A stretch of 43,942 nt of DNA, taken from positions 1-43,942 of the forward strand of contig RPFO01001393.1 in NCBI GenBank assembly GCA_009746045.1, written 5' to 3'. Origin of the DNA: Mesostigma viride. Taxonomy: Eukaryota > Streptophyta > Mesostigmatophyceae > Mesostigmatales > Mesostigmataceae. The notes under the pieces were generated by a model that ran no database searches, was not told where the DNA came from, and saw only the letters and a program-made list of their open reading frames with translations. Position numbers and translations under genes: made by a program. Shown here piece by piece: positions 12,021 through 20,880 of the stretch (positions are counted from its first letter, which is position 1; every line of letters starts with the position of its first letter).

Positions 12021-12076
12021 AGGGTGTAGGTTGTAGGATGTATGGTGTAGGGTGTAGGGTGTAGGGTGTAGGGTGT
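12021..12076 (+). repeat. Interstitial telomere-like heptamer (AGGGTGT)8
   Basis: Eight heptamers: four perfect AGGGTGT at the right and variants (AGGTTGT, AGGATGT, ATGGTGT) at the left. As TGTAGGG it differs by one base from the plant/green-algal telomere unit TTTAGGG. Confidence 0.75.
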
Positions 12077-12196
12077 CTTGAGCTTTCTTTTTTGAGATCA
12101 ATAGAGTCCCCTTCCATGATCATGTGCGTGATCTGGTTATGATTTTCATCTATGGCGTGTGTGGCCACATCGTGTATTTACAACTTTCTAGCCATG

Positions 12197-12240
12197 GATA
12201 ACTAGGTAACCATAAATTGGTTACCATGATAACTAGGTAA
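12197..12240. repeat. Hairpin flanked by a direct repeat
   Basis: GGTAACCA at 12205 and TGGTTACC at 12218 form an 8-bp stem with a 5-base loop. GATAACTAGGTAA occurs on both sides, at 12197 and 12228. Confidence 0.6.
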
Positions 12241-12413
12241 AAACGTGTTGGTTTCAGAATACATGTGATCGCTGCATTGTCATCTACAATGTACAAATCA
12301 ATCACGGATTTCGGGGCTACGGATTTCGGGGCTAAGTTTTTGTGGGTAGAGATTGGCAAGGGTGTCTTTATCTTGCCACTTGGTCACTTGGTGTGCATTA
12401 CGTCTGTTCTTGC

Positions 12414-12719
12414 GTTGGAGTCAAAAAACTGTCCGTGTGTGGTGGTGGACTTTTCCTCACGGGCAGTCGCCATATGTCATACAAGCACTTGTTCGGCGTA
12501 CCACTAGCTCATGTATGTCACCATTGTAATTTTGCGTTGTAACAGCATTTCTCGGAGCCAACGGCCGTTGGACTCAAAAAACTGACCGTGTGTGGTGGTG
12601 GACTTTTCCTCACGGGCAGTCGCCATATGTCATACAAGCACTTGTTCGGCGTACCACTAGCTCGTGGATGTCACCATTGTAATTTTGAGTTGTAACAGCA
12701 TTTCTCGGAGCCAACGGCC
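12414..12719. repeat. 153-bp tandem duplication
   Basis: Two nearly identical units begin GTTGGA(G/C)TCAAAAAACTG at 12414 and 12567. A third start at 12720 diverges after about 20 bases. Each junction carries the palindrome CCAACGGCCGTTGG. Confidence 0.9.
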
Positions 12720-13234
12720 GTTGGACTTCGAAAAACTGATAGCCTTGTCTGAAGGTGTGTGCGTGAATGGCACATGTGCATCGTCGGGGGGAGTTTTCTC
12801 AAGAGCCACATGTGGTAGTGTAAGGTGGGCATGCTTAGTGCGTACGGGTGGGAGGGACAAGAGGTGCAGAAGTTGACGGCTTTTGACCTTGGGAAATGAC
12901 ACGGCACACATAAGACAACAAAGTGATAATTTTAATGTCTTTACGGGTGTACTGTCAATTTCTCCGAGCCAACGGCCGTTGGACTCTCGAAACTCTCCTG
13001 TCTACAAAGTGTGTGCGTGCGATGGCACTTGTTCCATGTGCCGGGGGGGGGTGAGAAATCTGTCGTTCAATTTGTGCCTCGTCGGGGTGGGCATGCATGA
13101 ATTTGTGCCTCGTCGGGGTGGACATGCATGAAAGCATTTTCATTGGTACTCGGGGTTCAATATTTTTGTCTTGCTGTTGAAACGTCGACGTGCTCTTCTC
13201 CTGCTCTTTTTTTTTCCTACTCAACGGCCGTTGG
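12558..13234. repeat. Modules marked by a 14-bp palindrome
   Basis: CCAACGGCCGTTGG occurs at 12558, 12711 and 12969, a 12-bp core at 13222, and a one-base variant (CCGACGGCCGTTGG) at 14277. Spacings are 153, 258 and 253 bp. Four copies, including the one at 14277, have GGAGCC or CGAGCC just before the palindrome. The modules after 12711 and 12969 share a GTGTGTGCGTG ... ATGGCAC stretch. Function unknown. Confidence 0.7.
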
Positions 13235-13539
13235 TGCTTTTAAACTTGCCCAGCGTTATGACTAGGATGCCCTTCTTTACTGCTAGCCACCGCCCCTTGT
13301 GTACAATGCTAGAATTAGGCCGGGGTAATGGTACACGTCCACCGCGTCCCCAGTGCAAGGTTCGTGAATGCGCTGGTTCGTAAAAAATTCGGCACTTGGA
13401 AGGTTCGAACACCTGACCCCACTTTCGTTATTTCAACATGCCCTGAACGAAAAAGCTGCGTAAAGGATACATTAACCGTTCCCTGTTATTCTTGATTATA
13501 TTATTGCGATATCATGGACGTACACACGCGGTTGGTGGT

Positions 13540-13672
13540 CCGTACTTGCCAACTGCACTTGCAAACTGACTGACTGACTGCCTCCGTTACGCACTTGCGT
13601 GTGTTTCCGTACTTGCCAACTGAACTTGCAAACTGACTGAATGACTGCCTCCGTTACGACTAACAAGTGAAC
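13540..13672. repeat. 67-bp tandem duplication
   Basis: CCGTACTTGCCAACTG ... GACTGCCTCCGTTACG is repeated at 13540 and 13607. Confidence 0.85.
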
Positions 13673-13674
13673 GA

Positions 13675-14826
13675 CGAGTGAGCTACTAAAGTTTTGTTCA
13701 GTTCATTGTGTCTATATGTACATAGCCGTTTCTTCAAAACCGTTGCGTGGATACCTTGATTCTGGGTTCGCTGATACTTGTTTCCCATTTTAAATCTCCC
13801 GTCCATAATTGGATACATGTAATGTAGGAGGATACCCACTTGCCCGAAATCCGCGTAACGGGTGATTAGTACTGCTGTAAGCGGAACCACAGACAAATCT
13901 GTCTAACGGGCTAACATTATTGTCCTTCATGTACTGGTTTTTGCACGCAGGACGCCATTCGCAACACCGCCTGACGGAGTCGGATGGACCGGACGTGCGT
14001 GAGGCTGCTGTTCACAGTCGTGAAGTTGGCAGACATTAATATCAACACGGTCACGAGAATTCGTCCAGAGAATAATTGATGCTTGTGACGTGCTCGACGG
14101 CTGCGATGACCGAGATGATGCGTGTAGTGCACAGCGTCCGAGACGTCGCGACACCCGTGGCTGTCCTGTTGATGCGAACGCACGGTGACGAGACGGAGCC
14201 CATTATATAGGTGGATTACAAGTTAGAACGGCCCTCGCGGTTGCACTGTTTAATCGCGAACGTGGATTTTGCGGAGCCGACGGCCGTTGGGGATTGGAAA
14301 TCTGATGATATCGGGGCTGCGCACGACATCGAGGAACTGGGGATCGACGTAGGTCTACAGGCTCACTTGTCCGTCAACATGTATGGCCTCGCTTGACTGT
14401 CATCATCTTGACATGTACATAACTAGTTCATATACCATGCATTTGACACTGCCTGCACGTGGATTTTCCAGACATACATTGAGGGTAATTATAACTCGAA
14501 AGCACTACGTACGATTGAGACGTCCGGTCGTAGAGCAGATGCACTGGAGCTTTCTGATCTTCCAATTGATGGGTCTGTAATTATGTAAGATATTCAGATA
14601 TCGCGATGACTCGAGCATCGATGCATGGAATGTAATAATGTATTTCATTCAATTATACATCCAATTTAACTCCGCAATTGAGGGGCACACATGTCCATCA
14701 GCCCGAGACAACATTTCCCAAGTAATTTTCGATTAGTGATTTAGTGTGGGCCTTCCCAACACATGTTATATGGCCAGTGGGGATAAAATCAAATATTAGA
14801 TGGTGGGAAATGTACACTGACAAATT
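13675..14826. other. No gene recognised; short frames only
   Basis: Minus-strand frames of 78 and 88 codons (13,660-13,896 and 13,917-14,183) lie head to tail and could be exons, but show no known domain. The fifth palindrome copy is at 14,277. From about 14,580 the DNA is AT-rich and featureless up to the LINE insertion. Confidence 0.4.
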
Positions 14827-14837
14827 TTCAGCTCAAT
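14827..14837. repeat. Target-site duplication, left copy (LINE at 14838-16118)
   Basis: TTCAGCTCAAT here is repeated exactly at 16119-16129, on either side of the LINE. Confidence 0.85.
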
Positions 14838-16118
14838 TAAATTAAATTAAATTAAATTATAACATGCCTCCGTGGGGAGGTCATGTAGCACATATTTCAT
14901 GATGGATGGGGTGGAGGAAGCCGCGTGATCGAACTATCCTAACTCTATCTAGAAAATCCTAACTGCACTACTCATCAAAACGCCTCCTCCGCTTGGGGGG
15001 AGGTGGCTTGCCCACAGGGTCGGGCGTGTGCGCCTTGACAATCTTCTTCCACCGCGTCTTGTCCTGCATGGCAGTCCAAAGACGGGAGAGAGAGTGGATG
15101 CGGTGCTCAAACTGGGCTGGGACCACGAGGTCGTCCAGCAGCATCTGAACGTAGTTGGTGACAGGTTTCCCTACCCTTTTGGGAATGTCCTTGGGGCCAG
15201 GCCAGGTCAGAATGTGCCGCCCTGGCTGTCCAAGCCGCTGGGGGCCGGCCAGACCAAGGGTGGTGTCGACCTGGCTGGTGCGGGCAAGGTGTCCTACAAA
15301 TGCTATCCTACGCTGTCTAATCTCGTCCGAAACACGAGGCATGCCATGATACAGAGACTCTGATGACGGACGCTCGGAAAAACCTACCTGCCGGAGCATC
15401 CTGTAAACTGTGCCGTCGAGCCGAGCTGCCAGTTTGGGTGTGAGTGTCCACGCCTCGGCGCCATACGTGAGCACCGTGAGGACGAGGACCTTGAAGAGCA
15501 TGCGCTTGCGGTGCCCGTTCAGGCCCTTCGAGCGCCAGTAGGGTGTGAGCGAACGGAGCTTGGCCCAGGCAAGGCCGATGCGGGTGTCCACATCGTCGGC
15601 GGTGTCAGGAAGCCAGCTCCCCAACAGCTTGAAGCGGTCGCGAAACGGGACCTCCGTCCCGTCGAGCAGGCGCGGCAGCGGTGGTTTACTGGATGCTCCT
15701 ATCACCATCGCCTCAGTTTTGACACTAATCTCCAGCCCCACCGCCCGCGCCTCCAAGCCCAGGCAGTCCAGCCAGGTCTGAATGTGCTCGGGGCTCTCGA
15801 TGAGGGTGGTATCATCCGCATAAATCAGATCGGCAAGGCGGTAACCCGGTCTAACCCCGCCGTGTTCTTTCACGTTAAGGATGTCCAAGCCTGGCTCGAA
15901 CCCCTTAAGAGCAGTAAAGCGCGCACGTGCCCGGCGCATGACGTGATCCACGACAATAATGAACAGGTATGGGGACAGGACACAACCTTGCCACACCCCG
16001 TGGTGAAGGGGGAATGGTGGAGTGGTGCCCTCCGCAGTCCGCACTACTGCCTGTGAACCCTCATACAGACGGCGAATGGCAGCAATAAACGCAGGTGGTA
16101 CCCGATCCAGAGCTAGGA
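14838..16118 (-). mobile_element. 5'-truncated LINE (non-LTR retrotransposon) with intact target-site duplication
   Basis: The element reads right to left. It is truncated inside the reverse transcriptase and runs through a stop at 14,968 and a short 3' UTR to a pentanucleotide TTTAA tail beside the left duplication. A hairpin (CCTCC, loop CCAC, GGAGG in the element sense) at 14,864-14,884 lies just before the tail. It sits against the 3' end of the RLE element at 16.1-20.4 kb, so it inserted later than or near that element's end. Confidence 0.9.
14968..16112 (-). CDS. LINE reverse transcriptase, C-terminal part
   Basis: The frame is open from about 16,112 (VPPAFIAAIRRLYEG) to the stop at 14,968. 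It carries QGCVLSPYLFI (RT motif 4), LIYADDTTLI with the catalytic YADD (motif 5), LLGSWLPDTADD, and the thumb signature LTYGAEAWTL common in LINE proteins. A basic tail (PPPKRRRRFDE) closes it. There is no restriction-like endonuclease after the RT, so an N-terminal APE-type endonuclease is expected but lost by truncation. A Trp replaces Arg/Cys before QGCVLSP. The related copies at 22.8, 23.5 and 36.5 kb share the LLGSW, YGAEAWTL or GHLARTxQVDT stretches. Confidence 0.88.
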
Positions 16119-16129
16119 TTCAGCTCAAT
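16119..16129. repeat. Target-site duplication, right copy
   Basis: TTCAGCTCAAT, identical to 14827-14837. Confidence 0.85.
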
Positions 16130-16140
16130 CTGACCAGTAT

Positions 16141-16435
16141 AACACATATATTTAAAAAATATAATTACTTACAACAGAGTGAAATCACTCAAACCAAAGC
16201 AAACGCCCAGCTATAAACCTATATACAGAGCCATGTCAAAGCTCTATACTACGATAAGACCAATGGAAACGCCTAACGGCCCTAACCACATATATATTAA
16301 AAATATAATTACTTACAGCAGAGTGAAATCACTCAAACCAAAGCAAACGCCCAGCTATAAACCTATATACAGAGCCATGTCAAAGCTCTATACTACGAAG
16401 TACGATAAGACCAATGGAAACGCCTAACGGGAGGA
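16141..16435. repeat. 154-bp tandem duplication in the 3' UTR of the RLE element
   Basis: ATAATTACTTACA(A/G)CAGAG and the following 120 bases occur at 16161 and 16315. The repeats begin a few bases after the stop of the minus-strand RT-endonuclease frame at 16,438. The second copy is interrupted by CGAAGTA. Confidence 0.88.
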
Positions 16436-16437
16436 AC

Positions 16438-18602
16438 CTAATAGCCCTGCTGCACCGCAAAATCAGCCCGCGTACGGCGGAGCATGATGTCCGCCATGGC
16501 CCGAGTCAGCGCCACCGACAAGCGCTGACGCCAATATGACGTCCAGGTCCGCGCCGACCATGGGGCCCGCTGGCCCTCCAGGTCCAGCCGGTCCTCCCGG
16601 AGCCGGCAACACTCCTTGAAGAAGGCGGAGGTCAGGGGCCCCATGGCCCCAAACTCCTCCAGGACAAAGGGCACCACACGATGGTGCCCGACGTCGCCGT
16701 AGGCCAGGAGCTTGGCCCGCTCCGCCCGGTCCGCCGTGTAACCTGCCGTGAGGGAGGCCCCAGCCACGTGGCTAAGAGCCAAGGGCCGCGCCACCGAAAC
16801 GTCAATAAGCAGATGCCGGCCACCCCCCTCAAAGTCCAGCACCACGATGTCAGGCCGGTGGTTGGGGGAATAGAAGGCAGCGCCATCCGCATCCTCGGAC
16901 CGGATGTTCGCGTGGGGGAAAACCGACCGAATCATGGCGAGCACCACCGTCAGGAGGACAGTGTGCAAATACAAATACCAATTCTGATTCTGTTGGCCCC
17001 CCATGCAGGCAAGGTAGTGAGTCCCCGTGGGATCCAGCGGCTGCCCACAGCTACCACAAGGCCGCCCGGCCGGAACAAGAGGCTGCGGGGCAAATAGCTG
17101 GTGCCGGAGCGCCACCGAGTAGTGGCTGGGAGCCAAGGCGAATGGGGGGGCCATGGGAAGAGCACGAAGGTACGCCGAGCCCACACTCCGCAAGGAAAGC
17201 GAGAACAGCCACGCACGTCCCTGGGCGTTGAGGTCCGCGAAAAGAGCAATCCAATCAGCCGTGTGCAGAATACCCGCGTAGGTTTTCTGGTGTTTATCGA
17301 TGACGCGAGCAGGGAATGCGGCGGGAGATTGAACGGAGGCGACCGAGGGAGTGCCGCGAGGGAGGTGGCGCTGTACCGCCTGAGCGGCACGGACGGGAGA
17401 ACAGGCCTGCTGGATCTCAGCATAGGCCTCCTGGATGGCGGTGACGAAGGGCAAAGGGCTGCTGGGGTCCAGGAGGTCAGGCGCTGCCGTTGCCAAAAGG
17501 GGCAGGAGCCGGCAGCTTTCCGCCCACGACTGAGCGACGGAGCCCAAAAAGGCTGCTGGGGCCAGCCGGGCGGCACGAGTCAGACCGCAGCCACCCATCC
17601 GTGCAGGCAGGGAGGCAATGCGAATAGCATGTGGCGGGAGGTCGGGGCCCGGGACCAGCTGCGCCAAGGCCGACTGGATGCGTTCGTCGTGGCCCTCGGC
17701 GGCCAGCCGGACCTGAGACGGAAGAGCGCCCCGGAGCCAGTGAACGACGCGAGGGTGAGCGCAAAACCACAGAAGCAGACCCTTGGTCTGCGAATCATGA
17801 AGGCGCGCAATCAAGGGCAGTACCTCAGTGCGTGCCTCGAGGGCGGCCCGCAGAGCATCGATGACAAACGCGGGGTCGCCAACCGGAACGCCGAGGACAT
17901 CCAACCCATGGAGGCGCTCGTCCCGGCCCAAGAGCTGGGGCGGAAAGCCGGAGCAATCACCTTGGGGCGAGTACACCGCGCACTTGGCAAGGGTCAACTG
18001 GAGGTTGATGTCGGCCACCGCGGTCTGCAGTGCCAGCAGAGCCGCGGTGGTGTCCGGCACAGGGCCCAGCAGGTAGATATCATCCAAGTAGGCCTGAATA
18101 GCGACCGCCGGGTGGGCAGCATGGACCGCTTGGAGGCAACCCTGGAGGGGGGCGGCAAAGTACAGGGGTCCCAGGGGGTCCCCTTGCTGGGTGCCCGACC
18201 GCGACAGCAGGCCGCCGCGAGTGCCGTCCTCCATGATGTGAACCAGTTGGCCGGGCTGGCCGTAGCACACGGCTGTCCAAGCGTACAAGTCCTCGAAGGA
18301 CTCCATGACGGCCGCAAACATGCTGGCGCGGGACAGACTGTTGAACGCGTTGTGGCAGTCGACCTTGACGACAGCGTGGGTGGGGTGGGCCTCGAGGTAG
18401 GCCTGCACCGAATGGATGAGGATATCCGCCCCGCCTGGAGTCGTCACCCCCAGCTGGGCCGCCACCGAGGTCTCACCCGCTGCGAGGGGCGGGCAGAAAA
18501 AGGCACGGAGCTCGGGCGCCTTTTGGCGGCAGATCACTTTGCCCACGAGCTTGCGGAGCACCTCACCGCAGGCGATCGGGCGCACCTTGCCCTCGGGGGG
18601 GG
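16438..18602 (-). CDS. Reverse transcriptase with restriction-like endonuclease (RLE LINE), C-terminal part of the polyprotein
   Basis: Residues are counted from a GTG at 18,648. GKVRPIACGEVLRKLVGK at 21-38 is the early RT motif of R2-type elements. VKVDCHNAFNSL at 95-106 gives the first catalytic Asp (D97). RSGTQQGDPLGPL at 150-162 is motif 4. AYLDDIYLL at 186-194 holds the catalytic Asp pair. CGSCGQPLDPTGTHYLAC at 531-548 is the CCHC knuckle. HRPDIVVLDF plus LLIDVSV (P599 D600 ... D616) is the PD-(D/E)XK nuclease site. All key residues are present and no stop interrupts 720 codons, so the copy is young. The family nicks DNA and primes reverse transcription from the nick. A C8 run at 18,595-18,602 breaks the frame from the upstream part. 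Confidence 0.93.
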
Positions 18603-19442
18603 CAAGACACCCTTGAGCAGAGCGAGGAGGCGAGCGCCCGCTAACCACTCGCGCGCAGCGGGAGGAACGCGACCAGCCGCCAGGTCAATGAGGGTGTCAA
18701 AGAGAATGTCCTCGCCCCCATGCCCCACCAGGACCTCCAAGTGCTCGTAGCGCCAGCCCGACGGCCCGGTAGAGGAAGCCCGCGGGACCTCACGCATCAC
18801 CTCCAGGAAGCAGTCGCGGTCCAGCCGGAGGGGGGCCGGCAGGGGGTCCGGCACGGGCAGCTGGAATCCGGGCTCCGCAGGGTGAAGAGCCTCCAAGGCC
18901 GCCAGGGTAGCCGCATTGGCGGGGGCGAGCTTGGCCATTTCCAAGCGGGTCATGGCCCGGCTGAGCTGCCCCTCGCGGACGAGGCGGATGACGTCGGCGG
19001 CCACCCGCTCGAAGTTGACCTCCCCCGACAGCCGGGCCGTGCGCGGGGGCGGCACGCCAAACAGCCCCTCCCAGTCCCCCTGCAGAAAGCGTCGGCAACG
19101 GGCAATAACCGCACCCTGGAGGCCGCGCACACCACGCCCGAGAGGGGTGAGGAGCAGGCGGGGGGTCACCATGTGCAGTTTAAAGCCCAGCGGGTCGTCC
19201 GGAGCGGCGTGCATGCGCCGGAGAGAAACGATTGCACATTGCGCGAAAAGGCTACGCGCGCGGTGGGGGAGGTCGGTCAGGGTAGACGTCGGGTTGATGG
19301 CGCATGCATCCCAGGGAACCGTGTCAAGCCAACGCCAACTGGCCGAGTAGTCGGGCGGCGGGGGCTGGGAGCCGGGGGAGCCGAGGCGGGAGGGGGGAGG
19401 GGGCCGGGACTGCTGGCCGGTTGAGGGGCCGTTGAGCAACAC
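18603..19442 (-). CDS. Middle part of the RLE LINE polyprotein (N-terminal RT region)
   Basis: This frame begins in the proline-rich overlap near 19,400 and carries YSASWRWLDTVPWDAC, RCRRFLQGDWEGLF, a helical stretch (LSRAMTRLEMAKLAPANAAT) and GPSGWRYEHLEVL, then AREWLAGARLLALLKG. In R2-like proteins the GPSG/WRYEHL and ARLIALxK blocks lie just before the RT fingers. The next residues expected (GKVRPIA) are found one base out of phase immediately after the C8 run. Adding one C would fuse the two parts without loss, so this is one protein in origin. Confidence 0.85.
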
Positions 19443-20391
19443 AGGCGCGCGCGTGCTGAGCGCGCCCGTGAATGGAGTACACCCGCTGGCAGTGAGCTTC
19501 CGGGCACCGGTAACAGCTCATGGCCTGCAGATCCGCCGCGCCGAGATCGGGGTGCACAGCGCGAAGGTGCTGGCAGAGGAGGTTACGGTTGTGGAACACA
19601 CCCGCACACGGGGACCCCGTGGGAAGCAGCACGGCACACCGGTGAAGGCCGTCGGCGGGCGCTGAGTGGCGGGGAGCGGCGCCAGCAAAGGCAGGACGTG
19701 GGGCCTGCGGCGTCTCCCCAGCCGGGCCGGCAGGCGCGCGCACCACGACCCGACCAGCGCCCGGCAGGCCCGCCGGGGCCACGGAGGAGGCAGTGCCCAC
19801 CGGGGAGACCCCCAGCGGAGGGGGATCGAGAACGCCGGCGCCCCTCCCAGGGGGACTCGCCAGCGCGCCCGCGACCACCCCAGGCCCCGGCAACGAGGCC
19901 GGGGGCGGAGGCCGAGGGGTCGGGGAGGCAGCTGGCCCCGGGGCCCGGTGGGGACCCGGCAGGGGACCCAGCGAGACCGGGGGCGGGCCGAGAGGAAGCG
20001 CAGTCCCAGGGGGCGGCACAACAGCCCGGCACAACGGGCAGCGCGGCACGGAGTGGAGCAAGCTGCGCGCGATGCACGCTTGATGGAATGTGTGGCCGCA
20101 CGCGGGCAGGCGACACAAGCCATCCCCCGGCCGGAAGGGCTCAAGGCAGATGGCACAGGAGCCCGACTCGGGGTCGTCCCCCTCCAGAAGGGACCGGACA
20201 TGAGGGGGGGGCGGGTCCCAGCCGGCCTCCCAGCAACCCGGGAGGGCGGCAATCTGGGCGCGCGAGAGGATGCCGACCGGTTGGTCAGCCGCGGGGTGCC
20301 ATTCGTGCGGGATGCCTGCCAACTCCAGGATGTCGTGGAGGAAGGCAGAAACAGGCGTCCCCGCGGATATATGATCATGGTTATAGCCCAT
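19324..20391 (-). CDS. N-terminal part of the RLE LINE: RING-H2 finger plus two C2H2-like zinc fingers
   Basis: The ATG at 20,391 follows an in-frame TGA about 36 bases upstream. Residues 79-121 form a canonical RING-H2 (C79, C82, C98, H100, H103, C106, C118, C121), the fold of many E3 ubiquitin ligases. A 130-residue proline/alanine/glycine linker follows. Then come C252/C262/H275/H280 and C296/C301/H313/C317 (CPEAHCQRVYS ... QHARAC), which resemble the DNA-binding fingers at the start of R2 proteins. The frame ends in a proline-rich stretch overlapping the middle frame, and C-runs at 19,388-19,407 are the likely shift point. Ubiquitin ligase activity is only inferred from the domain. It could instead be a host fusion, but linker and phase argue for one protein. 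Confidence 0.85.
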   Translation of the reverse strand: MGYNHDHISAGTPVSAFLHDILELAGIPHEWHPAADQPVGILSRAQIAALPGCWEAGWDPPPPHVRSLLEGDDPESGSCAICLEPFRPGDGLCRLPACGHTFHQACIARSLLHSVPRCPLCRAVVPPPGTALPLGPPPVSLGPLPGPHRAPGPAASPTPRPPPPASLPGPGVVAGALASPPGRGAGVLDPPPLGVSPVGTASSVAPAGLPGAGRVVVRAPAGPAGETPQAPRPAFAGAAPRHSAPADGLHRCAVLLPTGSPCAGVFHNRNLLCQHLRAVHPDLGAADLQAMSCYRCPEAHCQRVYSIHGRAQHARACVAQRPLNRPAVPAPSPLPPRLPRLPAPAARLLGQLALA

Positions 20392-20464
20392 TTCAGGACT
20401 TGGAAAAAACTGGAAAAACTGTCAATCAAGCACACTGTTGGCCCCCGTGTCATCACATGCTGCA

Positions 20465-20880
20465 CAAAACCAGGGATCACCAGGCACGGTGGACAGCGTG
20501 AAACCCAAGCACAACATGTGGCCCCCATGGTGGTCGCCCGGATCCTAGCTGGTTCGAACACAAGAGAAAGGGGTTCACCTTCTTGTGCTCTGCACCGCCA
20601 CACACCGTGCAGAGCACACTGTCACTGCCACTGTCACTGGCTTCCCCCCCCCTTCCTGCCCCGCCACGGGCTGCCCGTAGATGGCATAGCCACTGCCATG
20701 CTCATACTCCCCCCCGGCCTTGTTATCCTTCCACTTGCCCCCCTGGGCAGGCCTCAGTTTTTTTCTTCTTGCGCAGCCTGCGCCAGTTTGGGTCCCTCTT
20801 CTTGGCCTGCTGGCGTGCCCTCTCCAGCTTGAGGGAGGCCAGCTGCTCCTCCACAGCCGGTGTCAGACCGTGATGCCCAA
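20465..20880 (-). pseudogene. Zinc-finger-containing remnant upstream of the RLE LINE
   Basis: In three minus-strand frames separated by homopolymers: EEQLASLKLERARQQAKKRD and DPNWRRLRKKK; then GKWKDNKAGGEYEHGSGYAI; then LCTVCGGAEHKKVNPFLLCS followed by GFHAVHRAW. The last resembles the start and end of a PHD-type zinc finger with cysteines missing. Shifts fall at an A-run and a G9 run. It may be the first open reading frame of the RLE LINE or an unrelated host remnant. Confidence 0.35.

Larger units (their letters stand above)
16141..20391 (-). mobile_element. R2-like non-LTR retrotransposon with RLE endonuclease and an N-terminal RING-H2 domain
   Basis: Minus-strand element about 4.2 kb long. 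In protein order: RING-H2, proline/alanine-rich linker, two C2H2-like fingers, an RT with YLDD, a CCHC knuckle, and a PD-(D/E)XK restriction-like endonuclease. The three frames join end to end with only two one-base shifts, both in runs of C. It ends in a tandemly duplicated AT-rich 3' UTR. The zinc fingers, RT and endonuclease are standard for R2/NeSL/Hero-type elements; the RING finger is not. Confidence 0.88.

Noticed and set aside
17101-18750. 549-residue plus-strand frame
   Set aside because: Shadow of the minus-strand RT-endonuclease gene in GC-rich DNA; the minus strand has all catalytic motifs.
20540-20565. tRNA B-box (GGTTCGAAC) on the plus strand, with a similar one near 13,400
   Set aside because: No A-box, acceptor pairing or cloverleaf around either.
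19666-20832. 388-residue plus-strand frame
   Set aside because: Shadow of the GC-rich RING/linker region on the minus strand.
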